Under the pieces are notes generated by a model. That model worked only from the letters and a program-made list of their open reading frames with translations. It made no database searches and was not told the origin of the DNA. Of a stretch of 55,311 bases of DNA, positions 31,301-37,300 are shown piece by piece. A program made the position numbers and the translations under genes. Every line of letters starts with the position of its first letter. The stretch's first letter is position 1. This stretch comes from a virus: IMG/VR virus record IMGVR_UViG_3300044846_001238, positions 1 to 55,311 of that record, one strand, 5' to 3'.

Positions 31301-34300
31301 TCGGATTTGTAGATAAACGGAAGCCAGTCTCCTCCTCTATCGTTTGCATGGCTATCTGCTAACTTAGCAATACGGTCAAACATATTTTTTAGAATTTCGG
31401 CAGTAAGTAAATTATTCTCTGTTACTTTTTTCATATAGTCAAATAAAATAACGTCAATATCTTCTTTAGAGTATTCTTCTCTAGGATTGTTTTTTAAAGC
31501 ATAGTCAATAAGGCCATACAAGTTACCAAAAATAGTCATTGCATCCTGCTCTGCAGGTTTTTCTTCTTCTTCTACAACTGGCTCGGCGGCTGGCTTTTCT
31601 GGCGTAGGCTCGGCGGCTGGCTTTTTGTCTTCGGCTGCAGGCTGCTGAGGTAGAGGGTTGCCGTTGATGTCTTTAGTTGGCTTGTAGGTCTTGATTCTTT
31701 GGACAACCTGAATCGGGGTTACGCCTAGGTCAATGATAGGCGGGGTCATATTAACTCCACGGCTATCGTCTAGGGTCCAACCGTTGTTGATGCGCCAAAT
31801 AGTTTCAGCTAAGTCTAGAGTCCTAACGATTCTTTCGATTTCATCTTTAGTTAGGTCAGGCTTTTCTAGAATGGCAACTAGTGCGTTACGCTGCTCCTGA
31901 GTAACTACCCCTGAAGAGAACTGACGGTTAATGTAGTTTCTTTGGTTTTGCGTTAGGTTAGCTTTAGCTACAGCAGGAGTCGCTGCTTCAATTTTCTTTT
32001 TAAGACTCTCTACAGCCTGCTGAATTGTTTCTTTTTTATTAGTAGAGGTTTTTATGTCGTAATCTATTTCAAGCTTGTAGTCGGCACTAATTACCTTAGC
32101 GGCTACGGCTTTTTGGATAACGTCGTCAAGCTCTGCTTGAAGTTTTGGAAGTTCGTATTCTTCAAAAAGAGTTTCGATTATGTCATTAGCTTGCTCTTTT
32201 GTAGTGTTGTTATTAAAAGCTTTTAAGAAGTATGCAATCGAGGTTTCATCCATGTCGGGTTTGTATTTACCCATAAGACGGGCATACTCTTTGAATTGAT
32301 CGTCAGTAGCCAGATTCTCTTCTGGAATACGAGCATCTCTTCTTTCTTTGATAAGATTTTTTAGACTGTCAGTGCCTTGGCTCTTATCTTCAAAAAGCTC
32401 GCCTGGGTCTTTAAAGCCTTGAGGAATAGTTACGGTAGAGATTTCGTAGTTATATCCAGAATCTTTTAGAGTCTCGTACACGCCTTTAGTGGCTTTTTTA
32501 CCTGGCTCATCGGAGTCAAGGCTAAGAATGATTTCCTTTAAATCGCCGCCAAAAGTATCTTGAAGTAGTTCAATTTGCTTAGGAGAAATACTAACACCGC
32601 TGATTGCAACAACGTTGTTTATTCCTGCCTCTCTATAGGCAAGGACGTCGGCTTGGCCCTCAACAAGAATAAGTTGACCGGTCTCTTTTACAGAATCAAG
32701 AGTGTTCTCTAGGTTGTATAAAACTTCGCTTTTATTAAATACAGATTTATTTGTCTCGTTAGGCCCAGCCGTAAGTATGTATTTAATAGCCCCGCTTTTG
32801 CCACTAATGTCTCTTCCGTTAAACCCTACAACTCTACCCTTCGAGTCCTTAAACGGGAATAGAACTCGATTACTAAAGCTATCTAATAGCCTGTCTTCAA
32901 ATCTGTTTACAAGACCTGTAGCAAGTATTTCGTCTACAGTAAATCCTAGGGAAGTTAGGTGCGCAGATAAAGATAATTTAGAATCTCCAGCAAAAACAAT
33001 GCCGAGCTCTTCTACTGACTTACGGCTATAGCCCCTACCTTCTAGGTATTTAATTCCTTTATTATCCTTAGACGCCATCTGCTTGGCATAGAACTCAAAG
33101 GCTGCTTGCATGATGTCATAGGTTTTTTGTCTGTCTTCTTCGACAACCTCTTCTTCAACTTCTTCTTCAACTTCTTCTTCAACTTCTTCTTCAGCGCTAT
33201 CACCGGCGACATACTTCTTAATAGCAGCTAGTACTTCACTTCTAAGAACATTTATGTCTTGGCCAGACTGAGCAAAAACCTCAATTTCTCCTGAGTCAGG
33301 ATCTAGAATTACATTTTCTTCAGGATAGATATCAAAAAGGTGGTCTGCAAGGTCTTCATAGCCCTCAGGGATGTTTCCAACTATAGAAATCTTTCCATTG
33401 TTTTGGACAGAGTAAGTGACTCTAGGAGAGTCTGATAAAATTCCAGTGGTGTTTACCTCGCCAGTGATAGGTTCATCTTTAGAAGTCTGAGCCGTCTGTA
33501 CCGCAGGTGCTTCGTCAAATTCTTTTTGTATAGCGTTAATTAAGTTCTCTACTAGAACCTGTACTGACTCTGACTCTCCTGGATTAAGCTCTATTACCCA
33601 GTTTTTTCTTTTCTCGTCTTCGCTAAGGAAGTCTTGTCTACCTTGGCCATCCGCTGATTTTTTAGTTCCGTCACCGTTGTAAAAGAAAGGAGGGGTAAAC
33701 TTACCAAGTGTGCTTGGCATTTTAGCTACTGCATTTTGTAGAGTTATGTGGGTAGGTGAGTTGGTGGCTATACTCGGGAATCCGAAAATCATCAGTACCC
33801 TACCGTTACCTAGAACTTCATAAGATACGCGGCGTTTTCCGCCTTTTGTTTTTATAAAAGTACCCTTAGAGCCCGGAAGACCCTTAGCACCAGGAACTGC
33901 AACAGTTGGCTCCGCTGCGGCTTTGGCCTTAGACTTGCTTCCCATTTTTGCAGCTGTTTTTACAACGTCTTCGTACTTATAGTCGACTTCTGGTATAAAT
34001 TCTTTACCCTTAGAGTCTTTTAGTACTAGTTGAACAGTGCCGTCTTCGTTTTCGTCGGCAGCAACAAATCTATAGGTTTTGCCCTCAATAACAACAATGT
34101 CATTGACTTTTAGGTCTTCAACAGCTTTTTGACCGTCTGTGGTAGTAGTAGCTGGCTCTTCTTCATCTTCTTCAGACTCACCTTGATTAGGTTTGCCCTC
34201 TACATTAGGTTTTCTGTAAACATTTTCTAATTTGTAAGGATCTTTTTCATTAGCTTTTTTAGATTTTTGTACTAAAACTCGATATAGCTCGTCTGGATTT

Positions 34301-37300
34301 AAATTTAAAGCTACTACTTTTCCGTCAGGGGCTTGAAAAGTTGCACGTAGGACACGTTTGTTGTTCTTATCTCTATCCGCCTTAGTAGCCACCGAGATAA
34401 CTATAAATTCTGCACCATCGTCTCTTCTAACTACGTCACCGTATTTTAGAGATACCGGGCTACGCTTAGCTCCGTTAGCTAAAGCATCTTCGTATTTTTG
34501 TTTTTCTAAATCTGTTTTTGTTGGTTTAGGGGCGACACCCGCTGTGTCTTCAGTACCTGTAGATATAAAATTAACTTTTTCTTCGGCAGTAAACTCTAGT
34601 GGGTCTTCGTCTTCTTTAGTAGTGACTCGAGTTATCGGCAAATAAGTTTCTACTGTTATAAGACCATAATCTTCGTCTTCAAATTGAAGATCACCGTCTT
34701 CATTCTCGTCAAGAGAGTTTTTTAAGTCTTCATCATACTCATAGAATATCTCTACTTCTTTACCAAGTTCAGTAGTTGCCCAGACTTTTAAAGTTTTTTC
34801 TACTTCAGTTACATTTTTTGTCTCTCCATCGACAATAATCTGGTCTCCGGGGGTAAGTTCCGAGGCAAGCTTAGTCTTTGGCTTTGCTGCCTTTGATGGC
34901 TTTGCATCAGCTTGCTTTTCTTCTATTCTGTATCCAATAATGTCAGCAACTTTTCTAACCGCGTCTGTAAAAGATACGTTTTCAATGTCACGGATAAATT
35001 GGAATACATCTCCACCTTTACCGTCAACAAAACATTTGTAAAGACCATTTTTAGAATCTATAGTTAGAGAAGGAGATGTGTCATCGTGGAATGGACAGAT
35101 TGCTTTAAACTTACCGTTACCGGCTGGCGTAACTTTTGTATATCTTCCGATTACCTCAGCAATATCCGCTCTGGCTTTAATAGCGGCAACATCTTCTTTA
35201 GAGATGCCTTTTTCTTTTTTAGCGTCAACAATAGGACCAGAATCTTCTTGCTGCTGACCGCGAGGTACAAAGAATGTTTTGCCCATAAGCTCTTGCATAA
35301 CAGAGAGAACTTTGATGGCTCTATCGTATTCGTCACCGGCTTTTGGATTATTAAAGTATTTATCTACCCCTCCGCCTATTGTGTGTAACCACTGAGCCTG
35401 AAGACCCCACTTAATTTTTCCATCTTTATCTTTAAATTCTTTAAAGAGTGGTTCGTAATTATGAGAACGTGGTGTTTCTCTGCCCCAGTCTCTTTCCCAA
35501 GCTCCCTCGCCAAAGAGTTCGTCATATTTGCCAGGTATAGCACCCTCTTGAAGACCGTTGGCTTCGTAAAATGCTGCCCAATTATTTCCTTCACCAAACG
35601 GTGAGCTATCTAATGGATAGTAGTCAAATTGACCTAGTGGCTTATTTTGTCTAAACGGGCTTGCTCCTGTACTTCTATCATACTTACCGTCCGCTGATTT
35701 TAAGTTTGCTAAATCAAACCACGAGGCATTGTCTGGGTTTGGAATCTCTAAATCACCGAGTCTTTTAACTCTTCCAGGGATAGCAGTGACTTTATCACTA
35801 ATTACAACGCCAATTTCATCAGCAATTCGACTGAATCCAAGTAGACCAGTTACTTCATCTGGACGTGCTTTAATTTCATATCTTCCAATATTAGGGCCGC
35901 CATCTTCGATTCCTCGACCAACGTTGTAGTCAAAAGCCATGTATCTATCTAGACTTGCGTATCCAGCTGCTGCCTTGGCTTCATCATTTGTTCTTCTAAT
36001 ATTGTTTCTATAGAACGATATAAGCCCGCCGGGCTTTACCCCAAGGAATTTTTCAGCATAAAGAGTATTTACTCTTTTTATTAAATTCTCTATTTTTTCT
36101 GGGTCGTTCCATTGGGTGCCTATGTCAGTTGCATACCCCCTGATATGGTCCCAAAACTGTTCTGGAGTTTCTATATCTTGCCTCGGTTTAAAATTACCGT
36201 TTTCGTCTGTATAATAGTAGACGCCTTTTAGTAGTTCAGGATTTTCTCTTTTTATTTGCTCAAAGAAACTCTTGTATTGTTTGCTAACGGTATCTTCAAT
36301 ATCTTTAGCACTTCTAATTATAGGGAATCTACCCTGAGCCTCAAGATCTTTTGCAATAGCAGAGCGGATAGTTTGAAGTGCTTCATCACCGCTGATTTCG
36401 TCTTTAAGCTCCTGAGCAGGTTCAGCGGCTGGCTCTTCCTGTACTGCCTCGGAGGTAGGGGCGGCTTCTTCTTGACTTTCGGTTGGAGTTGCGGCCTGAG
36501 AGTCTCCGGCCTTAAAACTTTCAAGTGCCTCTTTACGCTGAGCGGCGTTTTCTTCTGGGGTTAGTCTGTTGTCTTGAGCATAAGCTCTGGATACAATACC
36601 ATCAATGCCCTCATTGGTGACGTCAGGCCCCTCAGGGCGATTTGAGTCGACAGGGGTGTTCCAGCCGTCGTCTTCGACTGGTTCAGCTGTTTTATAGTAC
36701 TCTTCTAATACGGCTTGGTACTGCCTTTGAGCCTCTTCAATTTGTTTGTACGCACTGGAGTTTTCAATTGCCTTTAAGACTTCTTCTTTAGTGCCTCCGC
36801 TAAGAATAAGGTCTTTTATAGAGCCGTCTTCATCGTATACCGAAATGGAGTCTAAAACTCCTGAAAGCCTGTCGGATATAGGTTGATGGCCAGGGTTTTC
36901 GTATCGATCGTAGCCGGCTTCTAATTCTGAAACTATTTCTTCGCGGAGTGCTAAATCTTCTTCCATATAGGAAGCTGCTTCCAAATCACCCTCTGATTTT
37001 AGCTGCTCAATATACTTTTTAGTACTCTCTACACCAGATTTAGCGTCTTCTATTTGCTGTCTACGATACTCGGCTGCCTTGTTTTCAACTTCTTTGTCTG
37101 CAGCAATTTTTCGCTTGGTGGCTTCAGAAATTATTTCAAGTTGTTTCTCTCTATCAAGGGTAATACCTAGACCCCTATTGCTTGCAAAATAGCCAGCACT
37201 ACGAGCTGGGTACGAGGTGTCCCTAGTTAAAAGGTCATTTATGCGATTTTGATTTTCATCAAACTCTTTTTGTTCTTGTTCGGTGAGCTTTAAATTTTCA

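Larger units (their letters stand above)
32392..35238 (-). other. DnaG-type primase region of the giant protein
   Basis: A CHC2-type zinc region has C1459, H1462 and C1480 ('CPFHDDTSPS', 'KCFVDGKGGDVFQF'), but the usual fourth ligand is Asp1483. About 600 residues of spacers follow, including two related modules near 1878 and 2016 ('RVxYxVxxNG'). The catalytic core has 'VLFPFKDSKGRVVGF', the TOPRIM motif 'VEGQAD' (E2271, D2275), 'LSLDSDEPG' (D2319, D2321) and 'KDPGELF'. It would synthesise RNA primers. Confidence 0.82.
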
